Part shown: in pieces, positions 19,357-30,300 of the stretch
Layout of the letters: every line of letters begins with the position of its first letter
Numbering within the stretch: position 1 is the stretch's first letter
NCBI GenBank assembly: GCA_032718475.1
Contig: JAUCBJ010007936.1
Location: forward strand, 124,001-188,000
Origin: Nemertoderma westbladi
Taxonomy: Eukaryota; Xenacoelomorpha; Nemertodermatida; Nemertodermatidae
DNA: 64,000 bases
Direction: 5' to 3'
Made by a program: the position numbers and the translations under genes
The notes under the pieces: generated by a model
Databases searched by the model: none
Seen by the model: the letters and a program-made list of their open reading frames with translations, nothing else
What the model was told of the DNA's origin: nothing

Positions 19357-20913
19357 CTACTGTACCATTATCATTATTACCCCCCCCCCCCCCCCCCCCC
19401 CGCCCGTACGGTCACACCAGTTTTGAGTCTGTCGTGCGGTCCCTGTAAGTGGGGTATTAATAAATGTATCCACGGCCCCCAGCTCCCCAAAAATACTCGA
19501 GAGAGCCTCGCTCTCAGACTCCCCCATTTGCGCCAGTTCCACCTCACGCGCGTGTATAGCTTCATACTCTACGAGTTTGTCTCGCTGTTTCTCCAATTCT
19601 CTTCGCTCACGCTCCGCTTTTGCTATTTTATCCATAGCCTCCCCCTCGGTCTGCTTGGCCAATTCCATCTATCTCCTAATCCCCTCCCTTCGCCTCGCCT
19701 CACGCGCTCTACGCTCACTCTCCTCCCTCACTTCACGCTCTCTGCGTTCACTTTTCTCCTTCGCTTCACGCTTCTCGCGTTCGCTTTTCTCTCTCGCCAC
19801 ACGCTCTTCTTGTTCCTTCAGCTCTATTTCATCATACTCCCTAAGGCTCCTCACGGCCCTTTCGGCCCTCTCTCTTATCTCTCCAATCGACGCCATTTCC
19901 CTCTCCAGCAGCACTCTCCCTTCCTCTAGCCGTCTACCTACTTCTCTATTACCTTGCACTGCTAGATTGAGACGGTACCTAGCGTCTATCTCTCTCACCC
20001 GTCTTTCTTTTGCGGAGGATGTAGCAGACTTATCGGTTGTGGAGGATTCCCTCCGCCTTCCCGATCTACTAGCTTTCCCCCTCCTCCTGGAACTCCCTCC
20101 GACCGACAAGACCGAATCCGCGGGGTCAGCCTCGGATTCGCCCTCCTCAGGTCTGTTCCAACCCGCTAATTTTACTCCCCGGGCATCGACCAAGTATGGC
20201 CCTATGTACACTGACGCTACGCTAGGTTCCATACTCCCACATTCCCATAGTTCAAACAGTTCGCTGGCAACCCCTTTTGCTCTCTCCTCGGCTAGTTCCA
20301 TCTGCCCAAAACGCATTAGGTAATTAAAGTGTCTATCCGACTCACCTAGTCGTTCCCTCAGTCTCACCTCGTCTATCTCCGCCCCTTCCTTCTTAGCGTC
20401 CTTTAGTAGTCTTTGGGTCGCGTTGTAGGCCCGTCGGAGTCGATCAGAAACCCCGACGTCCTCGTCGCCGATCTTTCGTCCGTCTCTCTGGGTCCGACGT
20501 CGTACCGGCGGCCCCACCGTCGCCGTTTCGGCGGGCCGCTCGTCGCCCTCGGCCTGTGGCTGGCCGGCGACATCGGTACCGATATCTCGTTCGTCTCTCT
20601 GCGTCCGGGGCCGCACCGTCGGCCCCACCATCGCCGTTTCGGCGGGCCGCTCGTCGCCCTCGGCCTGTGGCTGGCCGGCGACACCGGTGCGTCGACCCCC
20701 GTCCCGTGTCGACTCGTCTCCGTCTCCCTCCGTCTCGCCCTCTCTTTCTCTCGTTTCGACCTCGGGTTCCAGGCCCCCCTCGTCCTGAACTGCCGGATGA
20801 CCCGTTTCCGATGGGTCCGGCGTTGTGGGCCTGTATCGCCTGGTTGCGGCCTCGCGGATCGTTAACTCTTCGTCCGGGGTCCGCGTCGGTGTCGTGTCAC
20901 CTGACCGACTCAT
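19357..20913 (-). CDS. X gag N-terminal section, coiled coil, with internal TAG
   Basis: It starts at an ATG at 20913, 131 bp inside the 5' LTR. 414 codons run to a TAG (19669-19671). The same frame continues at once with ATG and 103 more codons to a stop at 19357. The N-terminal part has two tandem copies of a segment of about 37 residues beginning VAGQPQAEGDERPAET (DNA repeat, 20470-20690). A globular stretch follows at about 150-250, then a long Arg/Glu/Lys coiled coil that spans the TAG. Element Y has a single stop at the corresponding place in its coiled coil. Readthrough is possible, or the stop may be a plain mutation. Confidence 0.75.
19380..19401 (-). repeat. G22 homopolymer at a gag frame junction of X
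   Basis: Twenty-two C on the plus strand. The N-terminal gag frame passes through it as poly-Gly and stops about 20 nt later; the frame used by the 541-codon section is open on both sides. The run length is prone to sequencing error. Confidence 0.8.
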
Positions 20914-21044
20914 CTCTCTTCTGCAGATTTCGGTAGCTAGTGGCTATTGAGTTTATCCGGGGCGGCAGCTGATTTAGTTACTGCCGAAGGGTTTAGTTAC
21001 TGAGTTACTGTGTTTAGCTAGGGCAGCAGCACTGATTTAGTTAC

Positions 21045-21591
21045 TGTGACGGGATCCAAGAGGGATCCCGGTTTATCCGGTTTTAGTTCACGCGTCCCCG
21101 CCGTGTATAAAGAGTGAAATGAGTTCTGATGTTGTTTGTTGTATATAATATAATATGTGGATATAGATATAGATATAGTATGAGATAATATTGTCGTATA
21201 CGGAAGGCGGGATACGGTAACTAAAGTCCTGGTCCTTCCCTATCTAAAACTATGTAATAACCTAACTAGCACCGGTATTGCACTGAGATAACTGAATTGG
21301 TATTATTACTGCCAAGTGGCTATATTGCACGGTTGGCCTTGTTACTCTACCTAATCGATGCCTTTCCCCCCTCTGATTGGTTGATACCCTTGTTGGCGCC
21401 CTTTGGAGTGTTCCCGTTCACTCCACCTATTCTCTCTGGGTTAGGGGTTTGGCCCCTGACCCTCTTTGTGTGCTTCCTTCCCACTCTTATTGGGATGGCA
21501 CGAATTGGTTAATTACCCAATCTCGTGGCTCCCAATATTGCTTATCGGCTTATAACTTTATGGGGTGTTAGCGGGATTGAATAAGCTAACA
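21045..21591 (-). repeat. 5' LTR of element X
   Basis: 547 bp, near-identical to 7344-7890. It would hold the promoter of the element; I see no certain TATA box to call. A clear tRNA primer site (TGG at the LTR edge) is not evident inside it. The leader instead repeats CTGATTTAGTTACTG twice (near 20968 and 21031). Confidence 0.93.
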
Positions 21592-21962
21592 TTCCGAGTT
21601 CTTTTCAGTCTCGTAATAGCTGCTGTTGGCCAGGGACCACTAAGGGCAGTCCTTGTCCTTTAGGCCTGGCGCATTACCAAATCCACCCCTACAGGCAGCA
21701 GGAAGTTGGCCAGGGCCTAATAGTACTCAGGCTAACCTGAATACTGCTTGAATTTTCCATCCCCCCCCTGGCCCTTATAACTATGAAATTATTCCCGTAC
21801 CCTGTAAGTTGCCCCAAAGTTCGCCCATAAATCGCCCCCAGTTTATAGAATGTGCCCAAAACCCATGGTCCCGCACCCAGTAGTAATATCGGAATAATCA
21901 ATTTTAAATCAATACAAAAAAATATTCAACTCGCGTTATGGAAAGTTGAAATACCGCGAACA
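21592..21962 (-). repeat. Left (3') LTR of element Y, inner fragment
   Basis: Positions 21597-21962 match 32505-32871 with a handful of differences, one of them in a C-run. Positions 21592-21596 are the second copy of the X target duplication TTCCG. It ends CGCGAACA, the plus-strand form of the TGTTCG start of the LTR. Confidence 0.9.
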
Positions 21963-22128
21963 GTCCCCCCCAATGACCTTCGTGAAGTCTGTCGGTAGAT
22001 TGAGTTTGCGTAGGTCATTCCCAATATAAAAAACCCAAATTTAATATTGCATAGTTTTAATTAATTTGGCCTAGAGTTTATATATATGTATAAATGTTCG
22101 ATAAATGTTCCTGGAATATCCCGATCCA
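21963..22128 (-). other. 3' UTR, polypurine tract and inverted repeat of Y
   Basis: Directly inside the 3' LTR the minus strand reads ATTGGGGGGGAC, the polypurine tract. Arms AATGACCT (21972-21979) and AGGTCATT (22012-22019) form an 8-bp inverted repeat beside it. The remainder is AT-rich and has no ORF. Confidence 0.7.
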
Positions 22129-23856
22129 CTATTTCTTTCTCTGATACGCCTTTCGTCTCTTCGCCCGTCGACTCTCATCGATCGCTATAGCTGGTAGGGG
22201 AGCGTCAACATCCATCGTGAGTAATGCTTCGGCTTGTCTCCTGGCGGCTCTTCCTTTCGATGGCATAGGGATCATGTCGGTTCGTCTTTCCAACTCAGAC
22301 TTGCGTGCCTCTAGGAACCACTCTCCGTCACCGAACTCCTCTTTATACGAGTATAATCGTCTAATGACTTCAAATGGACCGAATAATCCGGCGCTCAGTA
22401 GCAGATCCACGTAATGGAAAGGTAGCGTGGCCGACGTGTGGAGGCGTTCCGGGAAGGAGAAATACCCGCACGCCATCTCCTGCACGATATTCCGAGCGTT
22501 TCTCCGAACCTTGGTCTTTAAGTGGCTGTTTGCGTATGTTTCAAACATGACCATATTTCCCATAGCGGTTACGTCTTTGGTTGGACATTTGATATAGCAG
22601 CGGGGGCTAGAGGAATGTCCACGGAAACCGCACGTGGTGCAGAGGTTATATAGGATCGGGCAGACGGAAACGTCGTGGCCCGATGTCGCGCAGTATGGGC
22701 AATAGAGTATCCCGATGAGCTGGAGGCACGAATCGGTAACCCGATTCCTTCTGCCGCGTGGGCACTGCTCCGAGCCGCAGTTGCCGCAAACCTCCAATTG
22801 CATCTCTCGACCGGGGAATATCGGAATCGGGCAGCCGACGTAGTATTCGAGTCGTCGGTCGCTCTTCGGAATATTCTCGGTGGTCGGTAGCCCGCGGAAT
22901 GCTAGGCTGTTGCGTAGTAGGTTCTCGCTCCGATAACCTTCTTTGTGTCCCGCTGGTCTCAACTCGGACGACCGTTTCTGGCGGTGGATCCATTCAGTTT
23001 GCTCGGTGTACCAACAGGTTAGTCGCATAGGGTCCTGAGGAACGGCGGGTGTAGTAGCCACCGCTGGTCGGCGAAGAGGTGCCGGGGTTTTAGACGGAGG
23101 GATACCGAGGAGATCGTCGGGGGTCGGCGCATCGCTGGGGCCCTCCTCGACCAGTATCGCTGAGCGGGTCCGTTGGTGGCTGGTACTCGGAATCTCCGAC
23201 GACCAATCTTCGCCACCCGGGAAAGGATACGGGGATAACCGTTGGCATATGTCGCCGAAGTCGCTCAATGCAGATGTAGTGGCTACCTCCCTCGCGGGGC
23301 TACCGGAGCCGCGTGGGGTGTAAACACCTGCTCTCTTCATCGGTTCGGCCGAGGCAACCCGTTTGGCGGCCGGTCCATACGCGGCTCCCGGCTCGAGTTG
23401 TCGCTTCGGGGTGGAGAGTAGAACACCCTCGTTTAGCCATATCTCTTCCCCTTCCGAAGAGATCAGAGGCTCCTCCGCACCGAGAAGTTCGGTAATCGTA
23501 GGGATGTCGTAAGGTCCGCTCTCGTCCCAGGAATCGATAACGGCGAGCGTTTTAGTCTCTCCCGGTGCGATGTTCTCGACCGCTTTGAACGCGTGGTGTA
23601 TGACCTCGTTCCAGTCGTAGTCGACGAAGGAAAGCGGGATCGCCGTAATAAGGTTATCGAGAGTTTTACAGATAAACTTAGCGACGGTGTAGCATTCCAT
23701 AACGACGTAAACGTAGTTCCGTCGATCGGGATTCTCCCACCTTTGGTGTATCGTCCACTTCCGATCAACGTCCTTCCATCGACCCTCTCGCTCGCTCTTT
23801 ATTTCTAATCCCGGGTAGTCCCGGAATTTCTGGGGTTTGAAGTCGATGCCGCCAGT
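22129..23856 (-). CDS. Y ORF B: zinc-knuckle protein
   Basis: The frame is open from just after a TAA at 23859-23857 to 22129; the first ATG is at 23700 (523 codons). Upstream of it the frame encodes a segment resembling the end of the exonuclease of X (DFKPQKFRDY against DWGKFREEY) and includes the candidate third metal-binding Asp. A Cys cluster at about residues 290-310 is followed by CPYCATSGHDVSVC (CX2CX4HX4C) and CTTCGFRGHSSSPRC (CX2CX4HX5C). The first of the three knuckles found in X is degenerate here. The C-terminal domain with LPFHYVDLL parallels ORF B of X. A basic tail ends the protein. The frame overlaps the exonuclease frame by 92 nt in the +1 register, as in X. Confidence 0.75.
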   Translation of the reverse strand, partial: TGGIDFKPQKFRDYPGLEIKSEREGRWKDVDRKWTIHQRWENPDRRNYVYVVMECYTVAKFICKTLDNLITAIPLSFVDYDWNEVIHHAFKAVENIAPGETKTLAVIDSWDESGPYDIPTITELLGAEEPLISSEGEEIWLNEGVLLSTPKRQLEPGAAYGPAAKRVASAEPMKRAGVYTPRGSGSPAREVATTSALSDFGDICQRLSPYPFPGGEDWSSEIPSTSHQRTRSAILVEEGPSDAPTPDDLLGIPPSKTPAPLRRPAVATTPAVPQDPMRLTCWYTEQTEWIHRQKRSSELRPAGHKEGYRSENLLRNSLAFRGLPTTENIPKSDRRLEYYVGCPIPIFPGREMQLEVCGNCGSEQCPRGRRNRVTDSCLQLIGILYCPYCATSGHDVSVCPILYNLCTTCGFRGHSSSPRCYIKCPTKDVTAMGNMVMFETYANSHLKTKVRRNARNIVQEMACGYFSFPERLHTSATLPFHYVDLLLSAGLFGPFEVIRRLYSYKEEFGDGEWFLEARKSELERRTDMIPMPSKGRAARRQAEALLTMDVDAPLPAIAIDESRRAKRRKAYQRKK

Positions 23857-24706
23857 TTAGCACAGCGAGGTAGCCGATCCCGGATTTCGTCGGTCTCACC
23901 TCTTGGAATCCTCGCATGAACTCGGCGAATCGTAACCAGGCTAGTAGCGTTTCAGTGTCGATGCAATGGCTAAGGGCGTTGAGGTCGTCTCGTCAGTTTC
24001 TTCCTGCAGGAGCGTTCGCGTAGTCATTCCGGACGTCCGCCTTGATATCCGACCCGATTTTAATGACGTCGAAGTCGAAGAGGATTTTTTGGATTTCCGG
24101 AGGTAGCAACCAGATCGCTCCGGCTGCCTGCACTTCCTGTCTGGGTGTCGGGAATATTCGGCACACCAGTACCAAACCGTCCAGGGTTCCGAGGACGACT
24201 AAGGATCGACCGTATTCTTTCGCCCCGTACTTTTCCTGGTAGTCATCGCGGTTTTGGATAATCGATATGCGTTCCTCTCGAAGCGTCGCCGTACACTCCG
24301 ACAGGTTTCCCCAGTAGGCGAGGTACGTACTCTTGTCGTCAACGAAACTTTGACATCTCGCCAACGTAATCGCTTTCGAGGTGGGCGTCGCGTTTCCCTC
24401 GTTGTCGTAGATCAAACATCGGGATCTGTAGATGCTCTGCCGGAACGTTTCCCAAAACGACGAATCGTCCCCTCTGGTTGTCTTTGCGTTCCGAGTTCTT
24501 TTCAGTCTCGTACTAGCATCGGCTAACCGGAGGGCTCGTAGATTCTTGGAATCCGGTCCCTCTCACCCGGTGAATTTAACGACTCGCACGTTCTCATTTA
24601 GCAGGGTGCTCCAATTTGTATCAAAGTCAGGGGATCCAGGTTGCGAATATTCCAGTAGATCTATCGTGTTACGTAATTCGCCGATAATTTGGCGATTTGG
24701 GTCCAT
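23765..24706 (-). pseudogene. Y ORF A: DEDD exonuclease-like protein with two in-frame TGA
   Basis: The frame runs from an ATG at 24706 to a stop at 23765, about 313 codons, close to the 329 of X. ExoI is IYDNEGN (Asp101-x-Glu103); the RSLVVLGTLDGLVLVCRIF strands and ExoII KIGSDIKAD follow, and then a later IDTETLLAWL segment. The third acidic site lies in the overlapping ORF B frame. In-frame TGA codons lie at 24565-24563 and 23995-23993; both are one C-to-T change from CGA, a CpG-containing Arg codon. Without them the reading is continuous. It is likely a recently inactivated copy of the same gene as X ORF A. Confidence 0.65.
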
Positions 24707-24779
24707 ATTTACGATTATATCCGTTACATTAATTTGTAAGTCCAGAAAGTCTGAAACTATAGCGATAGCAGAATAATTC

Positions 24780-25992
24780 AGTTTTTTATTTAATTCAGTT
24801 TATTAATAACATTGCTATATAGGCATCTATCATCTTATTGCTAATACATTCAGCATTTACAGTTACTATAACTATACATTAATATCCAACCAGTTTTTTA
24901 TGACTTTTTTGTCCTTTCTTTTTTCCAATTCTTCTCTTTAGACTTTTTTATACCTTTTTTTGTCTTTTTTCATTTCATTATTATTTCATCTCATTTCATT
25001 TATTTCCACATATATTTCAACACATTTATTTCCACCATTTCACATTTATTTATTTCCACATATATTTCAACACATTTAGTTCCACCATTTATTTCACATT
25101 TGTTTATTTCCACATCATCATTGGGTTTATAGCCCCCCGGCTATCATCATTGGTTATAAGCGCAGCACCAGGGTGCGCATCATTACATTTTCATCAGCAT
25201 ACGCGTCACCATTCAGGTTTATAGTAGAGTTGTCTGATCCTTTTCATCGCTTCCAACTATATTCAATCATTTTCTTTGGTTAATCTTTGTCGTGGAAGGG
25301 GTGTTACGCGGCAATCTGGGATCTACAGCTGGACTCGTTACACCGCCTACGCCCCAAACTGCGCACATAACGGACAATGACGACGCTGGGAGTGAAGTCA
25401 CGTGGATGCACCAGGGACCCACCAGAATAACACTCCCAACAACATAAAGCTCAGTCGACGAAGTCATGTGGGATGGGGTTACGCAACATTCTGGGATCTA
25501 CAGCTGGACTCGTTACACCGCCTACGCCCCAAAATCCACGCAACGGTCCCACCAGAATAACGCGACTGAGAAACATAAAACCCTCTATCGTCGAAGTCAT
25601 GTGGATGCACCATGGACCCACCAGAATAACGGGATAGAGGGGGTGTTGCGCGGCAATCCGGGATCTACAGCTGGACTCGTTACACCGCCTACGCCCCGAA
25701 CTGCGCACGCAACGGACAACATAACATACTGCAATGAATACAATGAATTCCACTTCAAATCTTTACCATTTCCAATAATCCAATATCATTGGTCCCGATG
25801 ACCAAAATCAGGGTAAACAAAACATAAACGACCCTGTGTCAGCCGAAACATCTGCAGGGTGACGCTGGACTCCACATAACACACGAGGAAACACAAATAC
25901 CATTGCGTGGTTACAGTTGGTTTAAGGGGGGTCCATAATTCGTTGTCGATAAATCACAGTTTAAAAGAGTTTGTCAACATGATGAGAAGGGT
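24780..25992. repeat. Post-pol spacer of Y with tandem repeats
   Basis: No gene is seen. Positions 24960-25110 are AT-rich with repeated TTTCCAC/CATTTATTTATTTCC phrases. Positions 25290-25710 contain three copies of a unit with GGGATCTACAGCTGGACTCG and CACCGCCTACGCCCC (starting near 25316, 25492 and 25658), and shorter repeats around ACCCACCAGAATAAC. Position and role parallel the minisatellite spacer of X. Confidence 0.75.
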
Positions 25993-27387
25993 TTAAACGC
26001 ATTTATCATTGTCACCGATGTCTGCAGCAGGATCTTGAGTAGGGAACTTATCACCTCTCGTAGAGTCACCGCTATCATTGCCTTCAAGAAGGCACAGCCT
26101 CTGGATAGGGCGTTGGTAGTGGCCCGATGCCGTTCGTATCGTCACAGTCCTTGCAAGTCCGTCTTTGCTTGGGTGTATGGTCACGACCCGCGCCACAGGC
26201 CAGTGAACGCGGTCTTTGAGATCTTCTTTAAATAGTACCATGTCGCCAACTGCGACGTTCCGGTAGGTGTTGTTCCATTTCCTCCTGGTCCGGAGGGTTA
26301 TGAGGTACTCCTGGGCCCAGATTCTCCACCAATGCGCTGCCAACGCTTGGGCCTTTTTCCAGTTTGTATGTTTCGTGATCTCGTTGGGATCCGGGAACAT
26401 GGTTTCCGGGAGAACGTGGGTTTTGGGTCTCCCCAGTATGTGGTTAGGAGTGAGGGGCTCCAGGTCTGTGGGGTCGTCGCGGATAGGGACAATGGGTCGG
26501 TTGTTCAGGGTAGCCGTGATCTCGCAGAATGTTGTGCGGAGGGTGTCATGGGTTACCCGGGTATCGCCTAGAGCGACGCGCATGGATCGTTTCACTAGGT
26601 CGATCAGTTTCTCCCATACCCCGCTCGTATGGGGTGCTAAGGGGGTCTGGAAGTGCCACTGTATCTGGTGTTCCTTCCAGACTTGGGATGCGGTATTATC
26701 GGTAAACCATCCCTCGATCGCCTCTCTAAGTTCTCTTTCTCCTCCCACAAAGTTTGTACCATTATCGGAATACATGTGGCGGCATGTCCCGTTGTTCGCC
26801 ACGAACCGACGCAGAGCGTTGATGAATGCGTGTTGTGTCAGATTTACCACGATATCTAGGTAGATTGCCCTAGACCTTAGGCAGGTGAAGATGGCTCCCC
26901 AGCATTTGATGTTGGATCGTCGTTCAATAACTGTGAACGGTCCGAGACAGTCTACTCCGGTGACATAGAATGGTGGGGAATCTGCTTGTAGACGGGTGGC
27001 TGGTAAGTCGGCCATCTTTTGGGTGATTGGTGGCGCTAGGTAACGTCTGCAGGTAAAGCAACGTTTCAACACTTTCCGGATCAGTGGCTGGATGTGGGTG
27101 ATCCAATATCTTTGTCTTCTATTAGCTATAATCCAATTCTGTCCTGCGTGGTGGTTGTCCTCGTGACATTGTAGAATTAATAGCTTAGCTAGTGTCGACG
27201 TTCCGGGCAGAAGCGCCGGGTATTTAACCTCATATTCGACCGGGGCGTTTGCCATCCGGGTATTCAGTCGGATCAGTCCATCCTCTCCCATCATTGGTCT
27301 CAGTTGGTAGACTGGGCTGTCCGGTTTCAATGTTTTGCCCGCACTAAGTTGTTCCCATTCATCGGGGAAACTTTCTCTCTGGACATA
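25993..27387 (-). CDS. Y integrase and C-terminal domain
   Basis: 465 codons in the frame of the upstream gag/protease, from which one TGA (27390-27388) separates it. The zinc finger has HEDNHHAG and CFTCRR. The core has VTGVDCLGP (first Asp), MYSDNGTNF (second Asp) and SGVWEKLI (Glu). A DUF5641-type end follows with AVGDMVLFKED. All integrase residues that I can check are intact. The TGA may derive from CGA by C-to-T change. Confidence 0.88.
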   Translation of the reverse strand, partial: YVQRESFPDEWEQLSAGKTLKPDSPVYQLRPMMGEDGLIRLNTRMANAPVEYEVKYPALLPGTSTLAKLLILQCHEDNHHAGQNWIIANRRQRYWITHIQPLIRKVLKRCFTCRRYLAPPITQKMADLPATRLQADSPPFYVTGVDCLGPFTVIERRSNIKCWGAIFTCLRSRAIYLDIVVNLTQHAFINALRRFVANNGTCRHMYSDNGTNFVGGERELREAIEGWFTDNTASQVWKEHQIQWHFQTPLAPHTSGVWEKLIDLVKRSMRVALGDTRVTHDTLRTTFCEITATLNNRPIVPIRDDPTDLEPLTPNHILGRPKTHVLPETMFPDPNEITKHTNWKKAQALAAHWWRIWAQEYLITLRTRRKWNNTYRNVAVGDMVLFKEDLKDRVHWPVARVVTIHPSKDGLARTVTIRTASGHYQRPIQRLCLLEGNDSGDSTRGDKFPTQDPAADIGDNDKCV

Positions 27388-30300
27388 TCAAACAATACAC
27401 TTCTCCGCGATAATGAGTTCTTGTATATTCCGTTGAACTATCGGTTTGTTGTTTTTCCACCGTAGGAAGTTGCGAAGGGTTATAACGTGGTGGACGAGCC
27501 GTCTCATTGATGAAGTTCGCTCGATCAACCGATGTAAAGACGCCGCTAGTTGAGTGATCGTCGCGACGTTATAGTGCCTGCCCGAGTCCTTTGCAGGCTC
27601 AGTCAGACAACTATAAATTTCCACTGCGTTGCTTCGATGGATTTTACGGATCTCTTTATCGTCCTCGGAGTATTTTCCGCTATCGAGTTCGGGGTCGAAT
27701 CGGGTACTCCATGTTAATTGTGGCTGCCGTAGGAATTCCGGGCCTGTAAGCCAGAGTTTACTTTTACCGAGTTGTTTTGGGGTGGCGCCTCGGCTTGATA
27801 AGTCCGCTGGGTTTTCCTTCCCGTTCACGTGATGCCACTGTTCTCGGCCGGTACACTGTTTAATCTCCGTGGCTCGGTTTGCAACAAACGTGGTGTGACG
27901 CCATGATGAAGAGTGGAGGTCGGTCACCGAACAATAACCCACGGAGGTTGCCTTCTCTTTGATCTGACATTTGGGAAGGTAGGTATAGGTGTCAGTAGTT
28001 TCTTCCTTAATGCCGCAGAGTGTCCATCCCATTATTGTTCGTTCAGCATAAAATCCGTCATCCTGTTTTATAGATCGGGCGATATCTCCGGTGGGGATGT
28101 GTAGTTCCGGTGTATCAAGTCCGATCAGTAGGGTGATGCGGTTTACGTCCAACTGCGGACACCTCAGGTCTACATCGTCTCGGTCCAATTGTATGAGGGG
28201 GGCGTACTCGGCTGATTGTCGGAACCGCACCCGGAGGTCTGTGTGTACCAAGGCGTTCTTGATGGTTAACTTAACCGTTTCGTAGCCCTTCATCACTCCT
28301 TCCATCTGGAGTTGCACCTCCCCGGACTCTACCTCTCTGTTATCGGTGATGGTTTGTATGGGCCGTTTACAAGGTTCATATTCTAGGCCGAGTTGCTCGA
28401 GGAAATCCCGGTCGATGATGGTTCCGTCGGACCCGTTATCGAGGAACGCGAGTGTCATCAAAGATTTGCCGACTCCTTGGATCCTTACTGGGATTACCTT
28501 TGCGAAGACCATGTAGCGGCGATTTATAAGATTAATCGTGGCCGAAATATTTGTTACTTGTGGTGTATCGGTGGAGATTTTAAATGGGTTGGTTTCTCTC
28601 CGTTGGGTTGTCCGGGTTCCTTTGAAGACGTGGTTTGTTTCTCCTCTTCGCCTGGCTTCGATCCGAAAGGGGAGGGTAGTAAAATCGAAGTTTGCGGGGA
28701 TGTGGAGGAGCGTGTGATGGCGTTGGTCGTTACAGACAGCACAGCATGATCTTTGGTCGCAATCCCGAACATAGTGACCTGTTCCAAGACACCGGAAGCA
28801 TCCTCGGTGTTTCATTATCGCCTCGAAGCGTGGGACGAGTTCGGCGAACTGAAACTTTCTGCAGAATTCCACTTTATGTTTCTCCCCACAGAAGAGACAG
28901 AGCAGGGAATTTGTGATGCCTTCCCTTTCGGGTGCCCAACTCACGAGATAACATGCCCATTCCTCGGCGGATGTTGGTTCCTCGTAGTCTTCGTCGTCGG
29001 AATCCTCGGCCATGGTGATGGCCATCGTACTCACCGGTGGGGGGCGGAATCTCGGTTTCGGAGGGGTTATCTTACTCCTGGAGTTGCTCTCTATTCCGTC
29101 CAACTTTGCGAGACTCTGTTTTGAAAACATCGAGTCATTCATGGCTTCGGAGATATCGTCCAGGAATGCCGACATTTCAAGGAAGCTAGGATCTCGATCT
29201 GGATGTCTGCGCCGGAGATCCACACATTTATAAGCCCACTTACTTTGTAGCCATCCGGGGAACTTCCGGGCGATCTGTCGGAGGTTTAGAATGTTGTTCA
29301 CCTGGTCCTCCTTATTTAAGGGTTTCAGAGTATAGTAGGCATCCTTCATAGAGTCGGAGAATTCCTGGATGTTCTGTGGGTCCCCTAGTGATCCCGCGTC
29401 CTGTATCAGTCTCTCTAGAGTTTTATTAATTATAGTTCCGGTATTTCCGTATCTTTTATCTAGAGTTTTCCATGCGTCATAGTATGCCTCATGAGAACCT
29501 CCTTCAAAACATGCAATAATTCTGCGTGGTTTGTCACCCAGGTATTGCGATAAATATACCAATTTCTGTGCGTCGGCTATGTCCGTTGATCCGATCTGCG
29601 CAAAGAACCGTTTCTTGAATCTGAGGTAATCGACGGGATCTCCTTCGAAGGTGCGAATCTCCATCTTAGGCATGGCAAGGCGGTTCTCCAACGCCCGGAT
29701 GATGCTGACGTCGTCTGAACTAGAGTGACTCGGAGGGTTATAGTTATTGGCACTCACTCCCATACTTGATGGATCAATAATAGGTGGAGTTTTAATAATG
29801 ACGCGGCTACGAGTTTGTGGTGTGGATGTAAATGGGTTGTTAGATCGGGGAGTGGCGTCCCGTTCCGAGTCCTTTTCAGGCTCGTACTTGGGTACACTCG
29901 CTGTCGTGGTGTTGGATGGGAAATAAGGTTCCTCATTCTTTAGCGTAGCCGGTGGGGGATGGAACACCGGTGCTTGTGCCGATAGCGTAGACTGTTTGGT
30001 CGGCGGGATCTCGGGTTTCGGAAGTTTCGCCGCTGTCGGTATAAATGACTTTTCTAATTCCGGTACCGGGATTGGTTCATATTCCTGATCTATATCCCTT
30101 TCCCAGTCCTCGTAGAGTTGAATATCTCGTTCTATAAGTGCGGCTTCGTATTCCGCGAGTTTTGCAATATCCGCATTCTTTTTGTGGATGAGAATTGCTT
30201 GTGCCTCGGCGTGTTGTTTACGCATTTCTGCTTCCCATTTACGTTGTTCGATCTCTCGTTCGGCCTCTCGTCCGCGTTGTTCGGCCTCCTGTTCGCGTTG

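Larger units (their letters stand above)
7344..21591 (-). mobile_element. Element X: young 14.2-kb BEL/Pao retrotransposon with extra ORFs
   Basis: It is a complete LTR element of 14,248 bp. Both LTRs are 547 bp and I count only three differences between them. The ends are TG..CA, and the target duplication TTCCG lies at 7339-7343 and 21592-21596. It sits inside the LTR of element Y. Order from its 5' end: LTR, leader, gag in two or three frames, a 1754-codon gag/protease/RT/RNase H/integrase ORF, a minisatellite, ORF A (exonuclease-like), ORF B (CCHC zinc knuckles), 3' UTR, polypurine tract, LTR. All main ORFs are open, so it may be or recently was active. It is large for BEL/Pao, whose members are commonly 5-9 kb. 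Confidence 0.93.
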
